DNA from: Planctomycetaceae bacterium
GTDB lineage: Bacteria > Planctomycetota > Planctomycetia > Pirellulales > UBA1268
DNA: 40,782 bases
Reading direction: 5' to 3'
Assembly: GCA_011523305.1 (NCBI GenBank)
Contig: WTHB01000185.1
Coordinates: forward strand, 1-40,782
Below are positions 1 to 8,921 of the stretch, piece after piece. Below the pieces are notes generated by a model that made no database searches, was not told the DNA's origin, and saw only the letters and a list, made by a program, of their open reading frames with translations. The translations under genes and the position numbers were made by a program. Within the stretch, counting starts at the first letter, position 1, and the number at the start of each line of letters is the position of its first letter.

Positions 1-2
1 CC

Positions 3-677
3 CCCGAAGACCCAGAATACGTTGCCAACGTTCTGGAAGCCGGCAACTGGAAAAGTGGGCTCGGGTATGCCCTCTTTATGCTCGCCTTTCCGATCCTCGT
101 CTTCCTGCGGTTTCTGCTTGCCCCGCTGTCATTCCTCTCTCCACGACTGCGGCAGTTTGTGCTGGAGCGGGGCAGATCGCTCACCCTCAACCTGCGGTAC
201 CGGCGGCAGATCACCGACTTTGACCGGCGGGTGATCACGGTGATGGAACTCCTCTGCTGCCTCCGGGCGGCAGCGATTCCGCTGGCAGTCTTCGCCGGAG
301 CAGCACCGCTCAGCCGCATCCCACTGCTCTACGCCCTCGGCCTGACCACGCTTGTCATGAACCAGATGCGACAACTTGCCGTCCATCACTTTGAGGGTGA
401 CGGCAGCCGCAGCAACGTCGAGGCCCACATCCTTGATTCCTGCAACTATTCGGGCAACGACCCCCTGACGCTGCTGTTTTTCCCCTTTTCCATCCGCTAC
501 CACGCCCTGCACCATCTGTTTCCGTCGCTGCCGTACCATAATCTGGCGGCTGCCCACGCCTACCTGATCGAACACCTCCCGGAAGATTCTCCCTACCGCG
601 GCCTCGATCAGCCCGGCTGGTGGCCCGTCGCAAAACGCACAGTGTTCGGTGGAATAAGGACGGCACAGGCCGCCTAG
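3..677 (+). CDS. Fatty acid desaturase, C-terminal part (5' end outside window)
   Basis: The reading frame is open from the first bases of the window and stops at TAG 675-677, so only about 224 C-terminal residues are visible. A hydrophobic segment lies early (around [18 protein letters not shown]). The histidine box [13 protein letters not shown] near the C-terminus matches the third box (HxxHH) of membrane di-iron desaturases (COG3239). In that family these histidines bind the two irons that insert a double bond into an acyl chain at the membrane. The first histidine boxes lie upstream and cannot be checked. An internal ATG at 78 is not the start, because the frame continues upstream of it. 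A closely related membrane hydroxylase or ketolase remains possible. The gene ends 17 bp before ychF on the same strand. Confidence 0.8.
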   Translation, partial: PEDPEYVANVLEAGNWKSGLGYALFMLAFPILVFLRFLLAPLSFLSPRLRQFVLERGRSLTLNLRYRRQITDFDRRVITVMELLCCLRAAAIPLAVFAGAAPLSRIPLLYALGLTTLVMNQMRQLAVHHFEGDGSRSNVEAHILDSCNYSGNDPLTLLFFPFSIRYHALHHLFPSLPYHNLAAAHAYLIEHLPEDSPYRGLDQPGWWPVAKRTVFGGIRTAQAA

Positions 678-694
678 AAAAAAATAGAAAAACG

Positions 695-1786
695 ATGGAA
701 GCAGGAATTGTCGGGCTGCCGAATGTCGGCAAGAGCACCCTCTTCAACGCGCTGACGATGTCAGCAGCAGCCCAGAGCGCCAACTACCCGTTCTGTACGA
801 TCGAGCCCAACGAGGGCATGGTGAGCGTCCCCGATGGGCGGCTGAACCGGATCACTGCGTTGATTCCCCCGCAGAAAGTTATTCCTGCGGCCCTCAAACT
901 GGTCGACATTGCCGGTATCGTGAAGGGAGCCAGCGAAGGCCAGGGCTTGGGCAACAAGTTCCTGGCCCACATCCGAGAGGTCGATGCCATTCTGCAGGTG
1001 GTCCGATGCTTTGATGACCCTGACGTCATCCACGTTGCCGGAACAGTCGATCCCGTCGCTGACATGGAGACGATCGAACTGGAACTGCTGCTGGCCGACC
1101 TCCAGCACCTGGAGAATCTGCTGCCGAAGGCTGAACGCAACGCCCGCAGCCAGGACAAAGAGGCCAAGGCCAAGGTCGAGGTCCTGAAGAAGTGCCGGGC
1201 TCATCTCGCTGCCAACCAGCCGGTTCGGACACTTGCGCTGACTCCTGCGGAGCAGAAGTCGATCAAGGAACTCGGCCTGCTCTCCGCCAAGCCGATCCTC
1301 TACGTGGCAAATGTTGATGAGGGTGACCTTGCTGGCACTGGCCCGCTGGTTGAGCAGGTTCGTGCCGCAGCGGGTGCTGCTGGGGCCGATGTTGTGGTCG
1401 TCTGTGCGAAGCTCGAGGCTGAATTGGCTGAACTTGACGAGGCCGACCGGGCCGAGATGCTTGCCGACGTCGGCCTGACCGAACCGGCGCTCGCGGTGCT
1501 GGCTCGAGCCACCTACAAGACCCTGGGTCTTCAGAGTTTCTTTACAGCGGGTGAGAAGGAAGTGCGGGCTTGGACCGTACCAGTCGGGGCAACCGCCCCG
1601 CAGGCTGCCGGCGTGATCCACACCGACTTTGAAAAGGGATTCATTCGCGCCGAGATCTATTCACTTGATGACCTCGAAGCCCTGACGAGCGAAAAAGAAA
1701 TTCGCGCCGCCGGCAAACTCCGTGTCGAAGGCAAGGAGTATCTGATGCAGGACGGTGACATCTGCCACTTCCTGTTCAACCGCTAG
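695..1786 (+). CDS. ychF: YchF/OLA1-type ribosome-associated GTPase/ATPase
   Basis: This is the conserved Obg-family protein YchF, which binds ribosomes and hydrolyses ATP as well as or better than GTP. The P-loop GLPNVGKST lies at residues 7-15 and a DIAG switch II motif follows. The usual NKxD base-specificity motif is replaced by NVDE, the change that gives YchF its ATP preference. The C-terminus ([12 protein letters not shown] and a final FLFNR) is the TGS-like domain. At 363 residues the length fits the family exactly when ATG 695 is used; an upstream in-frame start at 620 would run into the desaturase gene and add residues the family lacks. The stop codon lies in a CTAG shared with the convergent efflux pump gene. 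Confidence 0.97.
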   Translation: MEAGIVGLPNVGKSTLFNALTMSAAAQSANYPFCTIEPNEGMVSVPDGRLNRITALIPPQKVIPAALKLVDIAGIVKGASEGQGLGNKFLAHIREVDAILQVVRCFDDPDVIHVAGTVDPVADMETIELELLLADLQHLENLLPKAERNARSQDKEAKAKVEVLKKCRAHLAANQPVRTLALTPAEQKSIKELGLLSAKPILYVANVDEGDLAGTGPLVEQVRAAAGAAGADVVVVCAKLEAELAELDEADRAEMLADVGLTEPALAVLARATYKTLGLQSFFTAGEKEVRAWTVPVGATAPQAAGVIHTDFEKGFIRAEIYSLDDLEALTSEKEIRAAGKLRVEGKEYLMQDGDICHFLFNR

Positions 1787-4700
1787 GAATCAGCAAAGGC
1801 AGCCTCTTGTGCCTGGGCGACGTCAGCAGCCGCTGCGGGGCCTCCCGGCTGGCCGCTGGCAGCAGCTGGGGCTTCCCAGCCTTCGTCGTCAGCGAGATCT
1901 TGCTGGGATGAGGCCCCCACGAACGAATACATCACCGGCACCAGGACCAGCACGATCAGCGTCGTCGCTGCCAACCCGAAGACCAGGGACGTTGCCATGG
2001 GCACGAGGAATTGCGCCTGAAAACTGGTTTCAGTCATCAGCGGCAAGAGGCCACCGATCGTCGTGACGCTGGTGAGGAAGACCGGCCGGAACCGCAACTC
2101 CCCAGCCTCCCGCAGGGCATCAAACAGGGGCATCCCCGCCCGGACTCGATGATTGATGAAGTCAATCAACACAATCGAGTCATTGACCACCACACCAGCC
2201 AGGGCCACTAAACCGAACATGCTGAAGATCGTCAGCGGCATGCCCATCACCGCATGGCCAAACACCGCCCCGGCACAGCCGAACGGAATGATGGCGATGA
2301 TCAATAGTGGCTGAAAGTACGATTTGAACTCCATCGTCAGCAGCACGAACATCGCAAAGAGCGCCACGATGAAACCAACACCAAGGCTCTGCAGGCTCTC
2401 CCGAGTTTGTTCTTGCTCACCCTCCCAGCGAACTTTCACCCGCGGATACTCAGCCAGCAGGTCGGGCATCAACCGCTTGGCCATATCCCCAGTGATCTGC
2501 CCACTGGTCAGCGTGCTCTTCGCCACGTCAATGTCGGCCACCACGGTAATAGACCGTCGCTGACTAACCCGATTGATCTCCGAGTAGCCCCGATTGATCT
2601 CTATTTCAGCCAACTCATCGAGCGGCCGCTTCACTCCATCCGGACTGGTGACCTGAATATCATCGAGTGTGGCCACACTGCGGCGTTCCTCCTGCGGGTA
2701 CCGCACCATCAGCTTGACCTCGTGCCGCCCCCGCTGAAGCCGCATCACCTCTTCACCGTAATAACTGGCCCGTACCGTGCCGGCCAGATCAGCCAGCGAC
2801 ACCCCCATAGCCTCAGCCTCTGGCTTGACGCGGATCTGGTACTCCCATTTCCCAGGGCTAGAGTCATCGTCAATATCAATGACGCCGGGGTATTGAGCCA
2901 GCCACGCCTTGCACCGTTCGACGGCTACTTCGAGTTGACGAATCGATTCGGGGTCGTTGCGGGCGAGCAGTTTGAACTCTACCGCCTTGCCACCGGGCCC
3001 AATGTTTTCTGTGCCAAAGACAAGGCTTTCTACGCCAGGAAATTCCCCCGACAGTTGCCGCCAGTCACTGATGAACTGCTCACTGGTGACCGACCGGCTT
3101 TCGCCATCAACAAGTTCTATCGCCACCGCCCCGACATGACTGCCACTCACGCGGGCATCAGGGCCAACCTCTCCCTGGGCCGCAACCTGGCCCACCGAGC
3201 GATGCACCAGTCGGACAATAGGTGCCCCGGCTGCCGACAACTGGTCACTCGTGGCGAAGGCAGCCTCTTCAATTCGACGGGTCGCCGCCTCCGTCACTGC
3301 GACTGGAGTGCCGTCAGGAAAGGTGACCTTGGCAAGCAACCGATTGGCATCGATTTTTGGAAAGAGCGAGAAGGGCGTAACACCGCTGCGGACAGTGGCA
3401 ACAGCCAGCATGAGCACACTGACTGCAACCGCCATCGCGCTGAGGCGATTGGCAAGGGCCACGTCGAGCAGCGGTCGGTAACAGACCCGAATGAACCAGG
3501 AGAGACCGCGGTCACAGGCCCGCTGAAGCCAGGCCAGCACCGGCAGGAAGAGCTTCAACGGATAAAGCAGCCAGCCCAACAGCGTGAAGATCGGCCCTTT
3601 TTCGTGGGACAGATGACCAGGCAGCACCAACAGTGACTCAAACAGCGACATCAACAGCGCCGTGATGAAGGCGAAGGGCATCACCGCGATGAACTTCCCC
3701 ATCACTCCCGAGACAAAGCAGAGCGGCAGGAACGTGATCACGGTTGTCATCACGCTTGAAATCACACTGGGGGTGACCTCCACAGCACCATCGATGGCTG
3801 CCGTGATCGGCTTCTTGCCGAGTCGGCGGTGACGTTCAATGTTGTCACTGACAACAATCGCATCGTCGACAACTATCCCAATCGCCATCAGAAAGGCAAA
3901 CATCGAGAGCATGTTGAGCGTCTGATCGGTGACGAGCATCAGGCCGCCCGTCCCCAACATGCAGAAAGGAATTCCGAGGGCCACCCAGAAGGCAATCTTG
4001 AGGTCGAGGAACAGCGACAGAATCACAAAGACGATCAGCAGCCCCTGGGTGCCGGCACTGATCAGCATCTCAAGGCGGTCACGAACATCGACCGACTGAT
4101 CTGCCCAGGTAATCAACTCATACCCCGGGGGGAGTGTGGCGGTGGCAATGTAATCTTTCACCGCCGCCGTCATGGCCAGTAGATCCTCGCCGGAACTGCG
4201 ATCAATCGAAACGACCATGCTTTGCCGGCCGTTGATGCGGTTGGTCGCCGCGACATCGGCAAAATCATCGCGAACGGTGCCGAGGTCACCGACGGTCAGC
4301 ACCAGCCCGTCGGGCAGGGTCACCAGCGGCAGGGTTGCAATCTCCGCGCCGACGTAGCGCTTGTTCTTGCCCCGCAGCAGAATTTCACCGCTTCCACCAC
4401 GGATCGTGCCACCTGGCAGTTCCAAGTTCTCGCGGCGAACAATATCGGCCACAGCTCGCAACGAAAGGCCGTATTTGCGTAGCGTGCGCTCCGAGATCTC
4501 AATGTCAATCTCATAGTCACGGACGCCCTGCAGATTGGCTGCTGACACCGCCGGCAGGGCGAGCAGGTCATCGCGAATCACCTCCGCCACATCGCGGAGT
4601 TCAGCCTCCGACACCTCACCGGGCGTCCGGGGGGCCAGTACGCCCACCTTGATCGCCGGATTCCGTAGCGTGACCTGTTCAACCTTGGGGTCTTCGGCAA

Positions 4701-5067
4701 GTTCCGGCAGGCTCGGAATTCGCTCAACCTCAGAGCGGATTTCACTGAGCACCTTCTGCACATTCTTAATATTTGCATTGAGTTCGAAGACACAGAAGCC
4801 CGAACCCTCCTGAGCGACACTGGTCAGTTTTTTGATCCCCGTGACACTCCGGCAGGCCTCTTCGATCTTCTGGCAGATGCCTTCCTCAACCTCTTCTGGC
4901 GTCGCCCCCGGATAGGGGACCGAGACGAGAATGATCTCGAGCTCAAACTCGGGAAAGACCTCCCGGCGCATTGTGGCAAAACTCATTGCCCCGACGATGA
5001 GAATCGCCGCTACCAGCGTGTTCATCGCCGGCATGTTCCGCACGGTCCAAGAGATGATGCTGCGCAT
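1783..5067 (-). CDS. RND efflux pump inner-membrane permease (AcrB/HAE1 family)
   Basis: This is a 1094-residue proton-driven RND transporter, normal in length for the AcrB/MdtB type. It has an N-terminal membrane segment (about 17-30), a porter domain beginning with the family pattern [11 protein letters not shown], a central block of membrane helices containing VVDDAIVV at about residue 400 (the paired aspartates of the proton relay), a second porter domain, and a second helix block with [13 protein letters not shown]. The C-terminus ends in a cytoplasmic Ala/Gly/Pro-rich tail. ATG 5067 lies 9 bp after the stop of the membrane fusion gene, so the two are co-transcribed. The substrate cannot be deduced. 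The family exports drugs, dyes, detergents or lipids through an outer-membrane channel, and no TolC-like gene is in the window. Confidence 0.95.
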   Translation of the reverse strand: MRSIISWTVRNMPAMNTLVAAILIVGAMSFATMRREVFPEFELEIILVSVPYPGATPEEVEEGICQKIEEACRSVTGIKKLTSVAQEGSGFCVFELNANIKNVQKVLSEIRSEVERIPSLPELAEDPKVEQVTLRNPAIKVGVLAPRTPGEVSEAELRDVAEVIRDDLLALPAVSAANLQGVRDYEIDIEISERTLRKYGLSLRAVADIVRRENLELPGGTIRGGSGEILLRGKNKRYVGAEIATLPLVTLPDGLVLTVGDLGTVRDDFADVAATNRINGRQSMVVSIDRSSGEDLLAMTAAVKDYIATATLPPGYELITWADQSVDVRDRLEMLISAGTQGLLIVFVILSLFLDLKIAFWVALGIPFCMLGTGGLMLVTDQTLNMLSMFAFLMAIGIVVDDAIVVSDNIERHRRLGKKPITAAIDGAVEVTPSVISSVMTTVITFLPLCFVSGVMGKFIAVMPFAFITALLMSLFESLLVLPGHLSHEKGPIFTLLGWLLYPLKLFLPVLAWLQRACDRGLSWFIRVCYRPLLDVALANRLSAMAVAVSVLMLAVATVRSGVTPFSLFPKIDANRLLAKVTFPDGTPVAVTEAATRRIEEAAFATSDQLSAAGAPIVRLVHRSVGQVAAQGEVGPDARVSGSHVGAVAIELVDGESRSVTSEQFISDWRQLSGEFPGVESLVFGTENIGPGGKAVEFKLLARNDPESIRQLEVAVERCKAWLAQYPGVIDIDDDSSPGKWEYQIRVKPEAEAMGVSLADLAGTVRASYYGEEVMRLQRGRHEVKLMVRYPQEERRSVATLDDIQVTSPDGVKRPLDELAEIEINRGYSEINRVSQRRSITVVADIDVAKSTLTSGQITGDMAKRLMPDLLAEYPRVKVRWEGEQEQTRESLQSLGVGFIVALFAMFVLLTMEFKSYFQPLLIIAIIPFGCAGAVFGHAVMGMPLTIFSMFGLVALAGVVVNDSIVLIDFINHRVRAGMPLFDALREAGELRFRPVFLTSVTTIGGLLPLMTETSFQAQFLVPMATSLVFGLAATTLIVLVLVPVMYSFVGASSQQDLADDEGWEAPAAASGQPGGPAAAADVAQAQEAAFADS

Positions 5068-5076
5068 GCCGAGACG

Positions 5077-6498
5077 TCACTCAATCGTCGGAGAGGGAGG
5101 AGTAACCGGTGTTACCGACTCTGGCGTCTGTGCCGTTTTCACGGCTGTCCTGTCAGCGGCGGCCTCCGCCACCGCCATGCCCCCGCGGACGTTCGACAGC
5201 TGGCTGACCACAACCCGATCAGTTGGCCGCAGCCCATCACTGGTTGACTCAAAGACAGCCCGTCCCGCTGCCACCTGCACCAGCGGCGGACGCAGGATGG
5301 TGACCGCATCATTTCGGACCACCCATACATCACCGTTGGGCCGCAGCGCCTCGCACGGCGTTGACACCAACGGCTGGTCGGTTTCGACCTGCACCCGCAC
5401 ATCCACAAACATGCCGCGAAGCAGCGACAGCGGCGCCCCGGCCGGCAGTTCCGGCAACGCAGCCCCGTATCGATCAAGGGCCTCAACGGCAGCGGGGTCG
5501 GCTACCAACACCCGACACGGCAGCGTCCGGGTGCGTTCATCGATACCCTTGCCCTCCTGCCGCTTGAACACCCCTCGCCAGCGATACTGACGCTCGCCAA
5601 TCTGGTAGACAACGGTGGCGGGAGTCTCGGGAAAGTCATAGACCGACCCGGCCGGTTGTCGTCGGCTGTCACTCCAGATTCGGGCGACCTCATCCATCTG
5701 CAGGCTGACCCGAACCTCTGCCGCACTGGTATCTTCAATGGAAACCAGGGGAGTGCCCTTCGACACAAACGAATCCTGCTCGACCATGTCGGACACCACC
5801 ATGCCGCTGAACGGAGCGACAATTTTCGTGCGGGCAAGATCGAGTTGGGCCCGCTCCAGCATGGTAGCCGTCAGGGTCTGGGCTTCTGTCAGCCTGATCC
5901 GCCGCTTGGCCAACACCCGTGTCTGCCCCTGCAGCGAGTTGAGAGTACTGTCGGCAGAAAGTTCATCGCGGAGGGCCCGCTCGTAGTCTGCCTCGGTCAC
6001 CACCCGACTCGACTTCAGCCCATCGAGCCGTTCCACTTCTCGATGAGCGAGTTCAACCTGCCGCTTGGCCAAGGCCACTGACCGGGCGTTTTGCTTGATC
6101 TCTTCATCGATCTCTTCGATCGAGAGCACCGCCTGCTTGCGTTCCTGCTCGAGCCGACGGACTTCCAGTTCATAGTCACGCGGGTCAACCTGCAAAAGGA
6201 GCGTATCCTCCGTAACAAACTGACCGCCCCGGCAGGCAGCCGACTTCTGAACAACCCGTCCGCCCACCTCGGCTGACAGGGTCACCTCCCGCAGCGGCAC
6301 CACAACCCCATCGAAGTCGATTTCGATGACGCCCGCCTCACGGACCACCGGCATGGTTCGGACCATGGCAGCCGCTGCGGCATCCGCCGCACGCCGGGGA
6401 GGCGGCGGCTGGCTACCCATGGCCATGAAGGCAGCAACCCCACCACCCAAGATGAGCAGGGGCATAATCCAACCGAGAAGACTTCGCAGCGTATTCAT
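5077..6498 (-). CDS. RND efflux membrane fusion protein (HlyD/AcrA family adaptor)
   Basis: This is the periplasmic adaptor that links the RND permease to an outer-membrane channel. The 473-residue product has one N-terminal membrane anchor (about residues 8-25). A barrel-sandwich half-motif follows, then a long charged helical hairpin with many Glu, Arg and Gln residues (about 100-210). The returning lipoyl half-motif is IVAPFSGMVVSDMVEQ, followed by beta-barrel and membrane-proximal domains. I chose ATG 6498 because it begins directly before the anchor helix and lies 25 bp after the regulator's stop. A longer frame from 6579 would overlap the regulator. An AGGA sits about 14 nt upstream, a weak ribosome site, so translation may be coupled to the regulator. 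Confidence 0.93.
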   Translation of the reverse strand: MNTLRSLLGWIMPLLILGGGVAAFMAMGSQPPPPRRAADAAAAAMVRTMPVVREAGVIEIDFDGVVVPLREVTLSAEVGGRVVQKSAACRGGQFVTEDTLLLQVDPRDYELEVRRLEQERKQAVLSIEEIDEEIKQNARSVALAKRQVELAHREVERLDGLKSSRVVTEADYERALRDELSADSTLNSLQGQTRVLAKRRIRLTEAQTLTATMLERAQLDLARTKIVAPFSGMVVSDMVEQDSFVSKGTPLVSIEDTSAAEVRVSLQMDEVARIWSDSRRQPAGSVYDFPETPATVVYQIGERQYRWRGVFKRQEGKGIDERTRTLPCRVLVADPAAVEALDRYGAALPELPAGAPLSLLRGMFVDVRVQVETDQPLVSTPCEALRPNGDVWVVRNDAVTILRPPLVQVAAGRAVFESTSDGLRPTDRVVVSQLSNVRGGMAVAEAAADRTAVKTAQTPESVTPVTPPSPTIE

Positions 6499-6523
6499 AA
6501 AGACATCGACGTCCTGAGACGAT

Positions 6524-7240
6524 TCATGACCGCCCGGTGGGTGCCATCCGGCGGGCAGAGGAACGGGGTTTGTGTTCACGCGGCGGCTGGCCCCGGCCCA
6601 GCGCCATCAGACAGAATGAACTGATGTGGTCGGCCAACTGCTCTGGCGTGTGAAGCCTGGCAACTTCAGAAGCAGGGATGAGCATGCTCACCACATCACC
6701 GGCAGCTCGATAAAGAAAGCACTGCCCGACCACACTCAGGCCAATGCGACGAAGCTCGGCCTGGGTTCGCTCGCCCCCTGTAAGCTCATCGAGAATGGAG
6801 ACGAGCACGGCAAAGTGGGGCCGAATGTAATCCTCCACCAGGTCCCGACAGGCGTCGGTCGGGTGGAGAATCTCCCGAAGCATCAGCCGAACCTGCCAGG
6901 GGGGCTGGTCGAAGCCGAGCATGCGCTCAAGCATGTTGGCAACAAAGTCGCGAAGTTTCTGTTCAGGTAATGTCCCAGGCGGCCACTCTGGCCGCGGCAC
7001 CTGCCGCACCCGCTCTTGGTGGGCGTGTTTGACGCTCTCGTTATAGAGCCTGCGTTTGTCGCCAAAGTAGTAATTCACCGCGGCCAGATTCACGCCGGCA
7101 GCGGTGCAGATGTCACGGATGGTGGCTGCTTCGTACCCCTTCTCCGCAAACTCTTGGCCAGCGGCCGACAGAATCCGCGTCCGCGGCTCATCAGCGTCGC
7201 GGGTATCGGCGGCCGGAGGAGGAGTGGGTGAGGAAACCAT
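6524..7240 (-). CDS. TetR/AcrR-family transcriptional regulator of the efflux operon
   Basis: This 238-residue protein has an N-terminal TetR helix-turn-helix. TRILSAAGQEFAEKGYEAAT leads into the recognition region at about residues 38-60, ending VNYYFGDKRRLY. The C-terminal ligand-binding half contains the pattern MLREILHPTDACRDLVEDY, which resembles the CecR (YbiH) group with its DUF1956 domain. As the first gene of the regulator, adaptor and pump operon, it probably represses that operon and is released by a pump substrate. A candidate inverted repeat lies 13 bp upstream of its ATG. The Pro/Arg-rich C-terminal tail (about residues 215-238) looks disordered. The family assignment is firm; the CecR subgroup and the ligand are inference. 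Confidence 0.92.
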   Translation of the reverse strand: MVSSPTPPPAADTRDADEPRTRILSAAGQEFAEKGYEAATIRDICTAAGVNLAAVNYYFGDKRRLYNESVKHAHQERVRQVPRPEWPPGTLPEQKLRDFVANMLERMLGFDQPPWQVRLMLREILHPTDACRDLVEDYIRPHFAVLVSILDELTGGERTQAELRRIGLSVVGQCFLYRAAGDVVSMLIPASEVARLHTPEQLADHISSFCLMALGRGQPPREHKPRSSARRMAPTGRS

Positions 7241-7252
7241 CTGGAAAACCTG

Positions 7253-7270
7253 CTTAAACGGCTGTTTGAA
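7253..7270. promoter_or_regulatory. Candidate TetR operator, imperfect inverted repeat
   Basis: The sequence CTTAAAC-GGCT-GTTTGAA places two 7-nt arms around a 4-nt spacer, matching at 5 of 7 positions, 13 bp upstream of the TetR gene start. TetR-family operators are typically palindromes of this size close to the regulator's promoter. The site is AT-rich in a GC-rich background, which adds some weight. No clear -35/-10 pair could be placed with confidence. Confidence 0.4.
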
Positions 7271-7357
7271 TCAAGTGTATGCAGGGAATACTCAGAAGGG
7301 GAGGGCAAAGCCAAAGACACCTGCTACACTGCGGTTTTTCCATGGAGGGATCTGCTC

Positions 7358-7444
7358 ATGCTGGCCTTTGCTCGCGGGTTTTTCTTCTTCCCGGCAGTTG
7401 TCCGCGGCCTCTGGGCTGTCAGCCGTACGGGCACTGACGACTGA
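7358..7444 (+). CDS. Possible 28-residue small open reading frame
   Basis: ATG 7358 is preceded by GGAGGG with an 8-nt spacer, a strong ribosome site, and the frame stops at TGA 7442-7444. The peptide has a hydrophobic centre (FFFFPAVVRGLWAV) flanked by an Arg and by a polar tail, and could be a membrane micropeptide. There is no homology, promoter or conserved neighbour to support it, so it may be chance. Confidence 0.2.
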   Translation: MLAFARGFFFFPAVVRGLWAVSRTGTDD

Positions 7445-7580
7445 CGCAACGACGGGGTTGCCTGCACCGGACTCTGCCGGACCTAGCAGCCGCGAGATCA
7501 CGAGTCGCCTCCACAGCCCTCTCGCAAACCCGCGGCTCGCGACCTGATTTTTCCAGACCGCATGCAGGGTATCTCTGCCA

Positions 7581-8876
7581 TCACGGGGTCAACAGTTCTT
7601 CGGCCACGAGCCGGCCGGCGCGGAGGGCCCCGTTGATGGAGCTGGTGGTAAGGTGGTCCCCGCAAAGAAACAGGCCCGGTGCGATGCGTCCTGAACGGAG
7701 CCGGGTCCGACGAACGGTCGGGGTCTCAACCGGCAAGGCCCGCGAGACACTCACTGAGGCAAGCTGCCGCCACTGCTTGACTTCACTCCCGAGCCACCCA
7801 GCCGCCTGTCGCTGAATGGCTGCGGAGAGGTCAGCTGCAGGCCCCTGCCAGTCACCCCGAACCGACGCATAGACGAGCGACTGCCCGGCCGGCGCGTAGC
7901 CGCTGGCCACCGCTGATGGCACCGTGAGGTTATCGATGGGCCCGGCAGCGGCCGGTTCAGCCGAGACGATCAGTGTTCGTCCGCAGGCAGGCTGCCTGTC
8001 GGCAGCAAAGGCGACAAGCGTCGTTGCCTTGAAGGCAGGCGGTTGCCAGGTGTCTTGCAGACCAGCCGGTAGCAACGCGGCCGCCGCGGTAGCGTCAGTG
8101 GCAAGCACGATTGTTGCGGCTGCCAGCTGCCGTCCGTCGCTGAGCGTCACGACGCCTCCGCCTGCATCAGTCTGCTCAAGCCGCGTCACTGGCACGCCGA
8201 GTTCCACCACCCCAGCAGGCAGCGAGGCCGCCAGTTGCGTAGGGATTGACGCCATGCCCCCGGCCGGCAAACAGGCCCGGCCTTGTGAGAACATCGCAAA
8301 GGTGAATCCAAACACTGTTTCAGCCGTGGCGAGTTCCCGCTCAAGAAAGACGCCACCAAAAAACGGTTCAAAGAACAGTCGAATGAAGTCGGCCGAGAAC
8401 CCCCTGGCCTCGAGGGCTGCCCGGGTCGTGCGCTCCTCGGCCGGAGCAGCGGCTGCGGGATCGAGCCGGCCCTGCCGCACACGGCGGATCATTTCGCTTC
8501 GCAGCCGGGCCGTCCGGAGGCCGTCAGCGATGCCTACGGCACCAGTGAGCACCGAACGAATTGCTGCCACCGGTCGCCGCCACGGATCGCTAACTGGCCG
8601 CAGCCGACCGCCACTGGCAATGAGCGCACCGGGCTCAAAGCAGCCCAGTTGCAGCCCACCATGATCGAGAAACCGCCGACCCTCGGGATAGGCATCAAGA
8701 TAGACCTGGAAGCCCCGGTCGATGCGGAAGCCGTCGACCGTGTCCGTTGCCACTCGGCCGCCTGGCTCAGCAGCCGCTTCAAGGATCTGCACTCGGCGGC
8801 CTGCCGCCGTCAGCGTCCGACCACAGGCCAGCCCGGCCAGTCCCGCGCCGATGATGATGCAGTCAACCTTCTCCAC
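7581..8876 (-). CDS. FAD-dependent oxidoreductase, amine oxidase/phytoene desaturase-like
   Basis: The 431-residue protein opens with the dinucleotide-binding motif GAGLAGLACGRTL (residues 10-22) and continues with EPGGRVATD, the GG doublet of the amine oxidase/protoporphyrinogen oxidase superfamily. Its C-terminus has LFLCGDHLTTSSINGA, the second FAD-contacting motif. The start is GTG 8876, with AGGGAGA about 6 nt upstream; no in-frame ATG precedes the FAD motif. It lies 45 bp downstream of the aldehyde dehydrogenase and is probably in the same transcript. Family members oxidise amines, carotenoids or porphyrinogens, and the substrate here cannot be told. No signal peptide or membrane segment is evident. 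Confidence 0.85.
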   Translation of the reverse strand: MEKVDCIIIGAGLAGLACGRTLTAAGRRVQILEAAAEPGGRVATDTVDGFRIDRGFQVYLDAYPEGRRFLDHGGLQLGCFEPGALIASGGRLRPVSDPWRRPVAAIRSVLTGAVGIADGLRTARLRSEMIRRVRQGRLDPAAAAPAEERTTRAALEARGFSADFIRLFFEPFFGGVFLERELATAETVFGFTFAMFSQGRACLPAGGMASIPTQLAASLPAGVVELGVPVTRLEQTDAGGGVVTLSDGRQLAAATIVLATDATAAAALLPAGLQDTWQPPAFKATTLVAFAADRQPACGRTLIVSAEPAAAGPIDNLTVPSAVASGYAPAGQSLVYASVRGDWQGPAADLSAAIQRQAAGWLGSEVKQWRQLASVSVSRALPVETPTVRRTRLRSGRIAPGLFLCGDHLTTSSINGALRAGRLVAEELLTP

Positions 8877-8921
8877 AACGTCTCCCTGCAGGCCCTGACT
8901 TGACCACCGTCGACCGCCCTC

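Larger units (their letters stand above)
7241..7580. other. 340-bp intergenic region with no confident gene
   Basis: The region separates the efflux operon from the upstream minus-strand cluster and so should hold the efflux promoter and the end of the cluster transcript. It contains the candidate operator at 7253-7270 and a possible 28-codon reading frame at 7358-7444. The words CGCGGGTTT (near 7374) and AAACCCGCG (near 7526) form a distant inverted pair. A TTTTT run lies at 7549-7553, but on the plus strand, the wrong side for the minus-strand cluster. No tRNA or known RNA fold was recognised. Confidence 0.5.

Noticed and set aside
2407-3636. A 409-codon plus-strand open frame
   Set aside because: It is antisense to the RND pump, whose motifs are continuous. 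Long antisense frames are common in GC-rich coding DNA.
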